From Streptomyces griseoincarnatus (GTDB taxonomy: Bacteria; Actinomycetota; Actinomycetes; Streptomycetales; Streptomycetaceae), in the NCBI GenBank assembly GCA_014649575.1, contig BMTH01000012.1, positions 1 to 64,000 on the forward strand: DNA of 64,000 nt, given 5' to 3'. The notes beneath the pieces are model-generated. The model saw nothing but the letters and a program-made list of their open reading frames with translations. It searched no databases and was not told the origin of the DNA. Within the stretch, counting starts at the first letter, position 1; every line of letters starts with the position of its first letter. The translations under genes were made by a program, and so were the position numbers. This document shows positions 15,188 through 23,807 of this stretch, in pieces.

Positions 15188-17203
15188 ATGAGGCTGGATA
15201 TGTTCGATCCCGCTCCGATCGGCGTGGTGTTCACCCGAGGACCGGAGCACCGGCTCGCGTACACCAACGCCGTCTACCGGAAGACCTTCGGCGACCGTCC
15301 GCTGGGTCGGCCCCTCCGGCGCACCTTTCCCGACCTCGCGCAGTCCGGCTATTTCGACATCTTCGACCGGGTCCTCGCCACGGGTGAGGCCGAGGTGCTC
15401 ACGGCCGTTCCCGTCGACCTCGACTTCGCGGACTCGCCACGGGAGGAGACGCGCTACTTCACGTTCAGCATCTCCCGCGCCACGGTGAGCGACGGGAGCC
15501 GTGGCGTGCTGGGCGTGATCGTGGAGACGACTGAGCAGGTGACTGCCGCACGGCGGATCCGTGTCCTGTCCGAGGAGCGGCGCCGCGCACTGCTGCGCTA
15601 CCGCAGCCTGGTGAGCGCCGGGTCGGAGATGGTGTGGGTGACGGGCCCGAAAGGCGGTGTGACCGAGCCGAGCCCGGGCTGGCAGCGGGTCACCGGGCAG
15701 AGCTGGGAGGAGTTCCGCGACGACGGATGGATCGACGCGGTCCATCCCGACGACCGCGCCTCCGTCATCGAGCGGTGGAGCCGCACCCTGCGGGAGGTGC
15801 AGCCGCGCTTCACCCACACCTACCGGTTGCGGCTGGCCACGGGTGGCTACCGGCACTTCGCCGTCGACGCGGCGCCGGTCCGCGACGGGGACACGGTGAT
15901 CGAGTGGATAGGCACGTGCCGTGACGTCGAGCAGGAATGGCAGGATGCCCGCCGGGAGAGGCTGCTGGCCCGGGCGACCGCCGTGACCGCGGACACCGCC
16001 CGGCCGGACGAGATGCTCGCCGCCCTCACCGCGGTGATCGTGCCCGAGCTGGCGGACAACTGCACCTCCTACCTTCTTCCCCAGGCCCTGCACCGCACGC
16101 CGGGGACCGCCCTGACCGCCGAACGCGTCGCCGCCGTGCCCCGCCAGGACTCTCCTCCCCCGCCCCCGCACCACGCCGAGCATCTGGGCCCGGACAGCGC
16201 CTTCGTCCGCGCCGCCGACCTGCGCCGCCCGGTCCACGCCGTCTTCCCGCCCGGCTCACCACCGCCCGATATCGTCCCGCCGGGCACCGAATCCTGGCTG
16301 GCGCCCGACGCCAACAGCGTCGTCCTGCTTCCGGTCGTCGTCGACGGCACCACCGCCGCCCTGGTCGTCGCCTGCGTCAACGGCGACCGCCCACCCCTCG
16401 GTCAATCGGAGATCAGCCTGCTGCAGACGCTCCTGGAACGGGCCCACACCCCCTTGAGCAACGCCCTGGAGTACCAGCGGACCCGACAGGTGGCGCTCGC
16501 CCTCCAGCACAGCCTGCTCACCGAGCCCCCGGACGTCCCCGGCCTCGACATCGCCGTCCGCTACCGGCCCAGCAGCTCGGCCGCCGAAGTCGGCGGCGAC
16601 TGGTACGACTCCTTCGTGCTGCGCGACGGCGCCACCGTCCTCACCGTCGGTGACGTCGCAGGCCACGACCTGCCCGCGGCGGTCACCATGAGCCAGTTGC
16701 GCAACATGCTGCGCGGGCTCGCCCTCGACCGTGAGGAACCCACCGGCGAGATCCTGCGGCGCCTGGACACATCCATACAGACCCTGTACCTCGAGTGCAC
16801 CGCCACCTGCGTCCTGGCCCGGATCGAACGCCCGGCGCCGGGCCGCCTGCAGCTCCACTACTCCGCGGCGGGACACCCCCCGCCGCTGCTCGTCGAGGCG
16901 GAGGGCACCGCACACTTCCTGGACGAGGGCCGCTCCCCGATGCTGGGCCTGCTCCCCGACCCCCGTCATGGCACTGCCGTCCACCCTCTGCCCCCCGGTT
17001 CGACGCTGCTGCTGTACACCGACGGGCTGGTCGAACGCCGGAACGAAGACCTCACCGACGGACTGGACCGGCTGCGCCGCCAGGCCTCAGCCGCGGCCCG
17101 GCGCCCACTGGAGCCCTTCTGCGACGAATTGCTCGCCGGGATGCTGACCGCCGACAACGACGACGACACGGCGCTGGTGGCCCTGCGCCTGTCCGTGCCG
17201 TAG
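15188..17203 (+). CDS. PAS-PAS-GAF-like-SpoIIE (PP2C) serine phosphatase
   Basis: A 671-residue cytosolic signalling phosphatase. Residues 1-120 form a PAS-like sensor (PAPIGVVFTRGPEHRLAYTN), 140-255 a second PAS/PAC (VTGPKGGVTEPSPGWQRVTG, then IGTCRDVEQEWQDA), and 260-430 a GAF-like region. The C-terminal 220 residues form a SpoIIE/RsbU phosphatase: SSAAEVGGDWYDSF, LTVGDVAGHDLPAA, LLLYTDGLVERR and NDDDTALVALRL carry the metal-binding aspartates. It would dephosphorylate an anti-anti-sigma factor in a stress sigma pathway. ATG 15188 is preferred because GGAGG ends five bases before it; GTG 15176 would add four codons and destroy that site. No anti-sigma kinase domain is fused. Confidence 0.92.
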   Translation: MRLDMFDPAPIGVVFTRGPEHRLAYTNAVYRKTFGDRPLGRPLRRTFPDLAQSGYFDIFDRVLATGEAEVLTAVPVDLDFADSPREETRYFTFSISRATVSDGSRGVLGVIVETTEQVTAARRIRVLSEERRRALLRYRSLVSAGSEMVWVTGPKGGVTEPSPGWQRVTGQSWEEFRDDGWIDAVHPDDRASVIERWSRTLREVQPRFTHTYRLRLATGGYRHFAVDAAPVRDGDTVIEWIGTCRDVEQEWQDARRERLLARATAVTADTARPDEMLAALTAVIVPELADNCTSYLLPQALHRTPGTALTAERVAAVPRQDSPPPPPHHAEHLGPDSAFVRAADLRRPVHAVFPPGSPPPDIVPPGTESWLAPDANSVVLLPVVVDGTTAALVVACVNGDRPPLGQSEISLLQTLLERAHTPLSNALEYQRTRQVALALQHSLLTEPPDVPGLDIAVRYRPSSSAAEVGGDWYDSFVLRDGATVLTVGDVAGHDLPAAVTMSQLRNMLRGLALDREEPTGEILRRLDTSIQTLYLECTATCVLARIERPAPGRLQLHYSAAGHPPPLLVEAEGTAHFLDEGRSPMLGLLPDPRHGTAVHPLPPGSTLLLYTDGLVERRNEDLTDGLDRLRRQASAAARRPLEPFCDELLAGMLTADNDDDTALVALRLSVP

Positions 17204-17247
17204 CCCCCTGCTCGCTCACGCGCCTGCAGTGGTCCTACGTGCGGGTC

Positions 17248-17550
17248 TCACGTCCGCTCGTACGTGAGGCAGTTCACCTGCTCGTGCTCGAGGCCCACGG
17301 TGATGGCCGGGGCGTGGCACTCGAGTCCGCTGTTGTGGCGGCAGTCGGCCATCTTGCACGCGCCGACCCTGCCGGTGGTCGACGGTTCACCGCCCTCGAG
17401 GTCGGCGCCCATGAACGTGTCGCAGACGGGACTGTCGAGGTCGCCCACGGTGATCGCCGCGGCGTGGCACGTGTGGTCGTGGTTGTATGCGCAGCCCTCG
17501 GCCGCGCATTCGCTGATGACGGGCAGCTGCATGACGGGTGTGGCTGTCAT
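17248..17550 (-). CDS. DUF1540 protein with two cysteine-rich repeats
   Basis: A 100-residue protein made of two copies of the DUF1540 motif. The first is ISECAAEGCAYNHDHTCHA with ITVGDLDSPVCDTF; the second is VGACKMADCRHNSGLECHA with ITVGLEHEQVNCLTY. Each has four cysteines, probably binding a metal. The function of the family is unknown; it is common in sporulating bacteria. ATG 17550 follows a purine-rich GAGAAGGGCGA. It ends 44 bp from the convergent SpoIIE phosphatase. Confidence 0.88.
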   Translation of the reverse strand: MTATPVMQLPVISECAAEGCAYNHDHTCHAAAITVGDLDSPVCDTFMGADLEGGEPSTTGRVGACKMADCRHNSGLECHAPAITVGLEHEQVNCLTYERT

Positions 17551-17757
17551 GGCGGATCGCCCTTCTCGTGAGGTCGTGCGGAGCGTCCGGGGCAGTCGGT
17601 GCCTCCGGAGCCCTCGGCGCTGTCGGCAGTCCTCGGCGCCAACGGCGCCGCGTCCGTCCGGGCCGGCCGCTCGCGGAACGCTCCTCTCCTGTCTTCCACT
17701 GTCCGCGACGGCACCGGGCTGCGCATGTCCACAGGGTGCCGGCGACAGACCTGCGGG

Positions 17758-18010
17758 CTATGTGCCGTGCAGGTGCGCGCTCAGGCGTGACAGGAGGGGC
17801 AGCGCAGCCTCGAGCGTCCTGCGTTCGTCGGCGTCGAGGACGGTGTTGATCGCGGCGCCGAGCCAGTCGGCGCGCCGTCGGCGTTCCTCGGCCAGACGGT
17901 CGCGTCCCGCCTGCGTGAGGTGGAGCAGGAACTTGCGCCCGTCGCCGGGGTGGGCCTTGTGAGACTCCCCGGCGCGTGCGATGAGCCTCCGGTCTCTTCC
18001 GGCGCCACGG
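17758..18010 (-). pseudogene. MarR-family regulator remnant (C-terminal half only)
   Basis: The reverse strand encodes RRLIARAGESHKAHPGDGRK, HLTQAGRDRLAEERRRRADW and LLSRLSAHLHGT, that is the wing and C-terminal dimer helix of a MarR protein. The recognition helix and N-terminal dimer region are absent; upstream translation becomes Arg/Gly noise and changes into a universal stress protein tail in another frame. Probably a decayed gene rather than a functional small regulator. Confidence 0.6.
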
Positions 18011-18047
18011 TCACCGTGCGCTCGGCGCACAGCAATCCCGTCGCCGG

Positions 18048-18180
18048 TCAGCTCCGCCGCGGGGCGACGGCCACCGGGCAGGCGGCGTGGTGCGGCAGCG
18101 CGTGGGCCGCCCGGCCGAGTCGCGCCCCCTGTGTGACCGTGCCCGGAGCTCGGCCGCCGTACGGTTCGCCTTCCGTGAGG
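18048..18180 (-). pseudogene. universal stress protein remnant (C-terminal end)
   Basis: The reverse strand ends with APGTVTQGARLGRAAHALPH and HAACPVAVAPRR, matching the usual G-S-V-S-x-x-x-L-H-H-A-x-C-P-V-A-V-V ending of UspA proteins. The N-terminal nucleotide-binding part is missing. It is one of at least three such remnants around the DUF1918-Xre-PPOX gene. Confidence 0.55.
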
Positions 18181-18271
18181 CCGAGGAGACACATCCGGGA
18201 CACCTCGCTCATCTCCCTCGCCGTGCGGGTCTCGCGGGCCGTGGAGGGCGTCGTGGACGGCGAGACCGGGC

Positions 18272-19207
18272 TCAGCGGCGAGCCGACTGATCGGCCGGCG
18301 TGATGCGCTTGCCGGTGAGGCGCGTGGGCCGGATGGACACCCATGTGTCGCGTGTCCCGCCCGCCCACGGTTCGGTGTGGGCGCGCCGGGCGAGGTCGCG
18401 TACGGCGTCGGGGCCGGTGACGGTGGTCGCGGGGCCGACGGCGAGGACGCTCCAGCCCTGGCTCATCGCCTCGTCGACGTGGTCGACCTCGAAGGCGACC
18501 TCGTTGCCGGCCGCCGCGGCGGGCACGGAGCCGGGCCTCGTGCGGAAGACGATCGCGTCGTCCACGACCTCGTAGTTGACCGGGACGACCGCGGGGCGTC
18601 CGTCGGGCGCCGTCACGGCGACGCGTCCCACGCCGTGCGTGGACAGCAGTCGCCGGCACTCCTCCTGGTCGAGGTCGTTCAGGCGCGGGTGCAGCAGGGC
18701 GTGGCCCTGGCCGGGGGGCCGGTCGACGCCTCCCCCGCGGAGAGAGGCGGCGGTGGTGTCGAGCGCGGCGGCCAGGGCCAGGAGGGTCGCCGTGGACGGG
18801 TCGGAAGGCTGCTCCTCGAGGTACGTCAGGTACTGGGGCGAGATACGGGCCCGGCGCGCGGTCTCCTCGCGGCTGAGTCCCCGCCGGCGGCGCTCCTCGG
18901 CCACCCGGCGGCCGACGTCGCCCGGGTCGGGCCTGCCCGGCGCCGGCGTCGCGGAGGTCCCGGGCGTCGCGGCGTTCTCCCCGACGGTGTCCGTCGCGGA
19001 GGGCGCGTCGTCCGCTTCCGCTTCCAGGTGCTCGATGTGCGCGTCGGGGCCGGGGAACACGAGCGTCACGTCGTCCGTGTCCGACCAGCGCACGTCGTAG
19101 GGGGGTGTTCCGTCCTCGTGGTGCAGTCCGATGATCTCGCCGTCGCGCCTGACGACGCCGGTGGCCGGGCTTTCGACGACGAGCCGGTCGCCGAGGTGAG
19201 CGTGCAT
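18272..19207 (-). CDS. DUF1918-Xre helix-turn-helix-PPOX three-domain protein
   Basis: A 311-residue fusion. Residues 1-60 match DUF1918 (HAHLGDRLVVESPATGVVRR, PYDVRWSDTDDVTLVFPGPD). An acidic linker leads to an Xre HTH at about 100-155 (VAEERRRRGLSREETARRAR, ISPQYLTYLEE). Residues about 180-300 form a pyridoxamine-phosphate-oxidase-like split barrel (RLLSTHGVGRVAVTAPDGRP, VPVNYEVVDDAIVFRTRPG). ATG 19207 follows GAAGAGGGGC. Proteins of this build occur in actinobacterial oxygen-limitation/dormancy gene islands with universal stress proteins and PPDK, matching the neighbours here. It may be a flavin-sensing regulator (inference). Confidence 0.88.
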   Translation of the reverse strand: MHAHLGDRLVVESPATGVVRRDGEIIGLHHEDGTPPYDVRWSDTDDVTLVFPGPDAHIEHLEAEADDAPSATDTVGENAATPGTSATPAPGRPDPGDVGRRVAEERRRRGLSREETARRARISPQYLTYLEEQPSDPSTATLLALAAALDTTAASLRGGGVDRPPGQGHALLHPRLNDLDQEECRRLLSTHGVGRVAVTAPDGRPAVVPVNYEVVDDAIVFRTRPGSVPAAAAGNEVAFEVDHVDEAMSQGWSVLAVGPATTVTGPDAVRDLARRAHTEPWAGGTRDTWVSIRPTRLTGKRITPADQSARR

Positions 19208-19451
19208 GTCCGCTGCCCCTCTTCCGGAGTGGTCCTGTTTCCAACGTGCCACGGGCGGTACACCGTCGCACGGCACGGCCGGTCGGCGACCGTGGTCGCG
19301 GATCGGGTGGTGTCCACCTCGGTGTGTCACGGCAGGCGGGGGCCGAGGCCCATGTGCGTCACCTCCGCCGAGTGCGGCGGTTCTCGCGTCACCGGTGGAA
19401 GCGGCCCGCCCACAGGGGCTGGGTAGCCGCGCACCGCGTCGCCGTGCGGTC

Positions 19452-19610
19452 TCAGGCCGGGACCGCGATGACCGGACAGTGGGCGTGGCGCAGCACTCCG
19501 TGGCTCACCCAGCCAAGCAGCATGCCGGTGAACTTCCGTGCCCACGGGTTCCCACCACCGGCGACGGCGTGCTCGGACGCCTCCGTCAGGGCCTGCTCGC
19601 CGCGTTCGCC
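19452..19610 (-). pseudogene. universal stress protein remnant (C-terminal third)
   Basis: The reverse strand encodes QALTEASEHAVAGGGNPWAR, KFTGMLLGWVSHGVLRHAHC and PVIAVPA before a stop, a good match to the end of UspA proteins (GSRGRGGFTGMLLGSVSHxVLRHAxCPVxVV). The G-x-x-G ATP motif is corrupted (GGGNPWARK) and the N-terminal half cannot be read. Confidence 0.65.
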
Positions 19611-19704
19611 CCCCTTCCAGCGTCGCCTCCGGGGCCGGGCGACGCCACGCCAGGCAAGGAGGTGCCGTCGCGGGGACGGCGGTTTCATCCCGGCGGTGCG
19701 CGCA

Positions 19705-19759
19705 GTACGCGGCCTGCCCGGTGGTCGTCGTGAGGCTGGACGACGACCCGAGGCGCTGA
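19705..19759 (+). pseudogene. universal stress protein remnant (last residues, opposite strand)
   Basis: The plus strand ends YAACPVVVVRLDDDPRR followed by a stop. This matches only the final strand of a UspA protein (HxxCPVVVVR). Short, so tentative; its meaning comes from the neighbouring remnants. Confidence 0.4.
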
Positions 19760-19876
19760 CGCCCCGATGCGGGCGGGAGGGGCACGGGTGGGCCACCCGT
19801 CCCGGGCCGTGCCCCGGTCGGCCCCTGCGCCGACCGGCCGTTTCACCGATGCTGGAAGAAGGAGGTCGACGACGAC

Positions 19877-19894
19877 CACGCACCGCGGTGCGTG
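19877..19894. promoter_or_regulatory. perfect 18-bp palindrome upstream of DUF4389-ppdK
   Basis: CACGCACCGCGGTGCGTG equals its own reverse complement, with no spacer. It lies 51 bp before the DUF4389 start, a typical operator distance. It does not resemble the GGGAC-type DevR/OsdR box by eye. Confidence 0.5.
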
Positions 19895-19896
19895 AC

Positions 19897-19930
19897 CGTC
19901 ACCGGCTTCCGTGATCGTCACCGGCTTCCG
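19897..19930. repeat. 15-bp direct repeat, 19-bp period
   Basis: CGTCACCGGCTTCCG occurs at 19897-19911 and 19916-19930, immediately after the palindrome and just before the ribosome site of the DUF4389 gene. Confidence 0.65.
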
Positions 19931-19945
19931 GAGGGACAGGTCACC

Positions 19946-20635
19946 ATGAGCACATACGTCACCTCCTCCGCCGTTCCGCCGCCCGGCCCGGCAGGCGCCC
20001 AGGCGTACCCGGCCCGGCTGACGGCCCGGCTCGACGCGCCGCTGTCGCGCTGGCTGTGGCTGGTCAAGTGGCTGCTCGCGCTTCCCCACCACGTCATCCT
20101 GTTCTTCCTGTGGGTGGGGGTCGCGGTGGTGAGCGTGGTGGCCTTCTTCGCGATCCTGCTGACCGGCCGGTACCCGCGTCCCCTGTTCGACTTCACCGCC
20201 GGTGTGCTGCGCTGGAACTGGCGTGTGGCGTACTACGCGTACGGCGCTCTGGGCACCGACCGCTATCCTCCGTTCACCCTCGCCGACGTCCCCGACTATC
20301 CGGCGCACTGGGACGTGACGTATCCGCAGCACCTGTCGCGCGGGCTGGTCCTGGTGAAGTGGTGGCTGCTGGCGCTGCCGCACTACTTGGTCGTGGGCTT
20401 CTTCGTCGGCGGAGCGCGCCTGGCCTGGTTCTCGGGCGGCCTCATCGGCCTGCTCACACTGTTCGCCGGCGTCGCCCTGGCCTTCACCGGACTGTATCCG
20501 CGCGGGCTGTACGACCTGCTGCTCGGCCTCAACCGGTGGTTGCTGCGGGTCGCCGCGTACGCGGCGCTGCTCACGGACGCGTATCCGCCGTTCCGGCTCG
20601 ACCAGGGCGGGCGGGAGCCGGGGGCGGCTTCTTGA
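19946..20635 (+). CDS. DUF4389 integral membrane protein
   Basis: A 229-residue membrane protein with two homologous halves. Each half has a W(L)VKWxLALPHxxxL segment (WLWLVKWLLALPHHVILFF; VKWWLLALPHYLVVGFF) followed by a second helix and the YPRxLxDxxxGxxRW motif (TGRYPRPLFDFTAGVLRW; GLYPRGLYDLLLGLNRW), characteristic of DUF4389. Four membrane helices are predicted. ATG 19946 follows GGAGGGACAGG. The ppdK gene starts 42 bp downstream on the same strand, so they are probably co-transcribed. Function unknown; in other streptomycetes such genes sit in hypoxia/stress islands. Confidence 0.87.
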   Translation: MSTYVTSSAVPPPGPAGAQAYPARLTARLDAPLSRWLWLVKWLLALPHHVILFFLWVGVAVVSVVAFFAILLTGRYPRPLFDFTAGVLRWNWRVAYYAYGALGTDRYPPFTLADVPDYPAHWDVTYPQHLSRGLVLVKWWLLALPHYLVVGFFVGGARLAWFSGGLIGLLTLFAGVALAFTGLYPRGLYDLLLGLNRWLLRVAAYAALLTDAYPPFRLDQGGREPGAAS

Positions 20636-20677
20636 CGACGCAGTAGGTCCCATCGTCCCATCGGGAGGAGCACCAAG

Positions 20678-23347
20678 ATGGTCCGTTACGTGTACGCGTT
20701 CGCCGAGGGCGGCCGGGAGCAGGCCGACCTGCTGGGCGGCAAGGGCGCCAACCTGGCCGAGATGGCCCGGCTGGGGCTGCCGGTGCCACCGGGCTTCGTC
20801 GTCACCACCGAGGCCTGCCGCGCGTTCCTCGCGACCGGCGGGGAGCCGCCCGGTCTGTCGCGGGAGATCTCGGACCACCTGGCCGCGCTGGAGCGGGCCG
20901 CGGGGCGTCGGCTGGGCCAGCGGGACGACCCGCTGCTGGTGTCGGTGCGTTCGGGCGCGCGCTATTCGATGCCGGGGATGATGGAGACGATCCTCGACGT
21001 CGGTCTCAACGACGACTCGGTGCTGGGCCTGGCGAAGTCCGCGGGTGACGAGCGGTTCGCCCGGGACTCGTACCGTCGCCTCGTCCAGATGTTCGGCTGC
21101 ACGGTGATGGGTGTCGACGGCGCCCTGTTCGAGCAGGCGCTCGAGGATTTGAAGCGGGACGTGGGCGCGGCGGACGACCTGGGGCTGAACGCGGTCGACC
21201 TGGCCGGCCTGGTGGAGACGTACAAGGAGCTGATCCGCCGGGAGACCGGCGAGTCCTTCCCGCAGTCCCCGGCGGAGCAGCTGCAGCGCGCGGTGCTGGC
21301 GGTGTTCCAGTCGTGGAACGTCGAACGCGCCCGTCTGTACCGCCGGCGTGAGCACATCCCGGACGACCTGGGCACGGCCGTCACCGTGCAGACGATGGTC
21401 TTCGGCAACCTGGGCCCCGACTCCGGCAGCGGTGTCGCGTTCACCCGCGACCCGGCCACCGGCCGGTCCGGCGTGTACGGCGACTACCTGGCCAACGCAC
21501 AGGGCGAGGACGTCGTCTCGGGCATCCGCAACACCGTGCCGCTGGACGAACTCGCCCGCATCGCCCCCGAGGCGTACGAGCAGCTGCGCCGGAACATGGA
21601 GACGCTGGAGGCGCACTACCGCGACCTGTGCGACATCGAGTTCACCGTCGAGCGCGGCCGGCTGTGGATGCTGCAGACCCGCGTGGGCAAGCGCACCGCC
21701 GAGGCCGCCTTCACCATCGCCTCCGCCCTGGCCGACGAGGGGCTCGTCTCCGCGGACGAGGCGCTGGACCGGGTGCACGGGGACCAGCTGGCGCGGCTGA
21801 TGTTCCCCCGGTTCGACGCGTCCGCCGTCAGGGAGCCGCTGGCGCGCGGCGTGCCCGCCTCCCCCGGGGCGGCCGTCGGCGCGGCGGTGTTCGACTCCGC
21901 GGAGGCCGTACGGCGTGGGGAGGCCGGGGAGAAGGTCGTCCTGGTGCGGGAGGAGACCACGCCGGACGATCTGCCCGGCATGGTGGCGGCGCAGGCGATC
22001 CTCACCAGCCGCGGCGGCAAGACCAGTCACGCGGCCGTGGTCGCGCGCGGCATGGGCACGGTGTGCGTGTGCGGGGCCGAGGAGATCACCGTGGACACCC
22101 GGCGGCGGCGCTTCACCGTCGGCGGCACGGTCGTGGAGGAGGGCACCGTCATCTCCGTGGACGGCTCGGCGGGAGCGGTGTACCCGGGCGCGGTGCCGCT
22201 GGTCGACTCGTCCGTCGTGCGGTACTTCGAGACGGGTGAGCGTCCGGACCCGCTGGTGGACGCCGTGGCACGTGCCATGAAGCACGCCGACGGGGTACGC
22301 CGGCTGGGTGTTCGCGCGAACGCGGACACCCCCGAGGACGCGGCGCGCGCGCGGCGCTTCGGGGCGGAGGGCATCGGCCTGTGCCGTACGGAGCACATGT
22401 TCCTCGGCGACCGGCGGCGGCTGGTCGAGGCGATGATCCTCGCGGACGACGACGCGGAACGCGACCGGGCGCTGGAGGCGCTGTTGCCCCTCCAGCGGCA
22501 GGACTTCAGCGGCATCCTGGACGCGATGGACGGCCTGCCCGTCACCATCCGTCTGCTCGACCCGCCGCTGCACGAATTCCTGCCCGACCGGATGGAGTTG
22601 GCCGTGCGGGTGGCGACGGCCGAGGCGCAGGGCGGCGCTCCCGACGAACACGATGTGCGGCTGCTCGACGCCGTCAACCGGATGCACGAGGAGAACCCGA
22701 TGCTGGGCCTGCGCGGCGTACGCCTCGGGCTGGTGGCTCCGGGGCTCGTCGCCATGCAGGTGCGGGCCGTCGCCGAGGCGGTCGTGGAACGCAGGCGCGC
22801 GGGCGGGGACCCCCGTCCCGAGATCATGGTGCCGCTGATCGACACCGTGGAGGAACTGCGCCTGGTGCGCGAGGAGGTCGACCGGGTGCTGGCGGACGTC
22901 TCCGCGGAGGCCGGGATGCCTGTCGACTGCCCGGTCGGCACGATGATCGAGCTGCCGAGGGCGGCACTCACCGCCGGACTCATCGCGGAGGAGGCCGAGT
23001 TCTTCTCCTTCGGCACGAACGATCTGACCCAGACCACGTGGGGTTTCTCCCGCGACGACGTGGAGGCGGCCTTCTTCTCCGCGTACCTCGACAAGGGCGT
23101 CTTCACGGTGTCCCCCTTCGAGACGATCGACCGCAAGGGCGTGGGACGCCTGGTGGAGATCGCGGTGAGGGAGGGGCGCGCGGCGAGGCCCGGCCTGCAC
23201 ATGGGGGTGTGCGGCGAACACGGCGGGGACCCGGAGTCGGTGCACTTCTTCCACACCGTGGGTCTCGACTACGTCTCCTGCTCGCCCTTCCGCGTGCCGG
23301 TCGCGCGCCTGGAGGCGGGGAGGGCCGCGTTGGAGGGGACCGAGTGA
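20678..23347 (+). CDS. ppdK: pyruvate, phosphate dikinase
   Basis: Interconverts pyruvate, ATP and phosphate with PEP, AMP and pyrophosphate. Full length at 889 residues. The N-terminal ATP-grasp domain starts YAFAEGGREQADLLGGKGAN; the central swivelling domain carries the phosphorylated histidine in GGKTSHAAVVARG (His451); the C-terminal TIM barrel carries LCRTEHMF, MIELPRAA, FFSFGTNDLTQTT and the catalytic cysteine in HMGVCGEHGG (Cys845). ATG 20678 follows GGGAGGAG. It probably shares a transcript with the DUF4389 gene. In actinobacteria the enzyme is linked to gluconeogenesis or pyrophosphate use under energy limitation, fitting the stress-type neighbourhood. Confidence 0.97.
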   Translation: MVRYVYAFAEGGREQADLLGGKGANLAEMARLGLPVPPGFVVTTEACRAFLATGGEPPGLSREISDHLAALERAAGRRLGQRDDPLLVSVRSGARYSMPGMMETILDVGLNDDSVLGLAKSAGDERFARDSYRRLVQMFGCTVMGVDGALFEQALEDLKRDVGAADDLGLNAVDLAGLVETYKELIRRETGESFPQSPAEQLQRAVLAVFQSWNVERARLYRRREHIPDDLGTAVTVQTMVFGNLGPDSGSGVAFTRDPATGRSGVYGDYLANAQGEDVVSGIRNTVPLDELARIAPEAYEQLRRNMETLEAHYRDLCDIEFTVERGRLWMLQTRVGKRTAEAAFTIASALADEGLVSADEALDRVHGDQLARLMFPRFDASAVREPLARGVPASPGAAVGAAVFDSAEAVRRGEAGEKVVLVREETTPDDLPGMVAAQAILTSRGGKTSHAAVVARGMGTVCVCGAEEITVDTRRRRFTVGGTVVEEGTVISVDGSAGAVYPGAVPLVDSSVVRYFETGERPDPLVDAVARAMKHADGVRRLGVRANADTPEDAARARRFGAEGIGLCRTEHMFLGDRRRLVEAMILADDDAERDRALEALLPLQRQDFSGILDAMDGLPVTIRLLDPPLHEFLPDRMELAVRVATAEAQGGAPDEHDVRLLDAVNRMHEENPMLGLRGVRLGLVAPGLVAMQVRAVAEAVVERRRAGGDPRPEIMVPLIDTVEELRLVREEVDRVLADVSAEAGMPVDCPVGTMIELPRAALTAGLIAEEAEFFSFGTNDLTQTTWGFSRDDVEAAFFSAYLDKGVFTVSPFETIDRKGVGRLVEIAVREGRAARPGLHMGVCGEHGGDPESVHFFHTVGLDYVSCSPFRVPVARLEAGRAALEGTE

Positions 23348-23432
23348 GGGGCGCCGGTCGGGGTCAGGTGTCTCTCCGGCGTATGTGCAGGTGCGCGCGG
23401 GTCGGCGTCACGCCGGTCCGCGGTAGGGCGCC

Positions 23433-23756
23433 TCAGTCGCCGTTCTCCGCGTCGAGGGACTCCAGCCCCGCTTCCCAGCGGCGTCGGCGCTCGTCCCCCG
23501 ACTGTTCCCACCACGGGGTGCCCCGTTCGCCGAGTGCGGTCTTGGCCCGGTTCACCCGGGACCGTGCCGCCCGCTCGGCCTGCTCGTCGTCGGCGGTCGT
23601 CGCGGAGCGCACTGCTCGGCGTGCCGACATGAGGTGGCGTCGCAGGCGGGCGGCCGTCTCCTCCGGGATCGAGGGGTCGGTCGCCCGCCACTTCCTGCCG
23701 CGGATGACGACGTGGTGCCCGTCGGGGGTTCGCTCCGGTGGCTGGTCCGCGTTCAC
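23433..23756 (-). CDS. conserved small actinobacterial protein, unknown function
   Basis: A 107-residue hydrophilic protein. It begins with TPDGHHVVIRGRKWRATDPS IP-type sequence, followed by a charged helical region (EETAARLRRHLMSARRAVRS) and ends in GERGTPWWEQSGDERRRRW. I recognise this pattern from conserved streptomycete proteins of unknown function; some database entries call relatives Tol-like transporters, for which I see no support, as there is no membrane segment. Convergent with ppdK and 51 bp before the end of the oxidoreductase gene on the same strand. Confidence 0.7.
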   Translation of the reverse strand: MNADQPPERTPDGHHVVIRGRKWRATDPSIPEETAARLRRHLMSARRAVRSATTADDEQAERAARSRVNRAKTALGERGTPWWEQSGDERRRRWEAGLESLDAENGD

Positions 23757-23807
23757 ACCGACGAGGTGCCCCGTGCGGCTCCGGCCGAACCTGGAACCCC
23801 CCGCGTG

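Larger units (their letters stand above)
19208..19945. other. 738-bp region containing universal stress protein wreckage and a promoter
   Basis: No intact gene. It contains two UspA-like C-terminal fragments on opposite strands, then a palindrome and a short direct repeat in front of the DUF4389 gene. Confidence 0.6.

Noticed and set aside
18181..20677. DevR/OsdR dormancy box near the ppdK island
   Set aside because: No GGGAC-N-GTCCC-like palindrome was found in the intergenic parts; the only strong palindrome has another sequence.
19685..23254. A 1189-codon open frame on the minus strand across ppdK
   Set aside because: It is antisense to the well-conserved ppdK gene, is rich in Arg, His, Gly and Val, and has no recognisable domain; typical of GC-rich third-position shadows.
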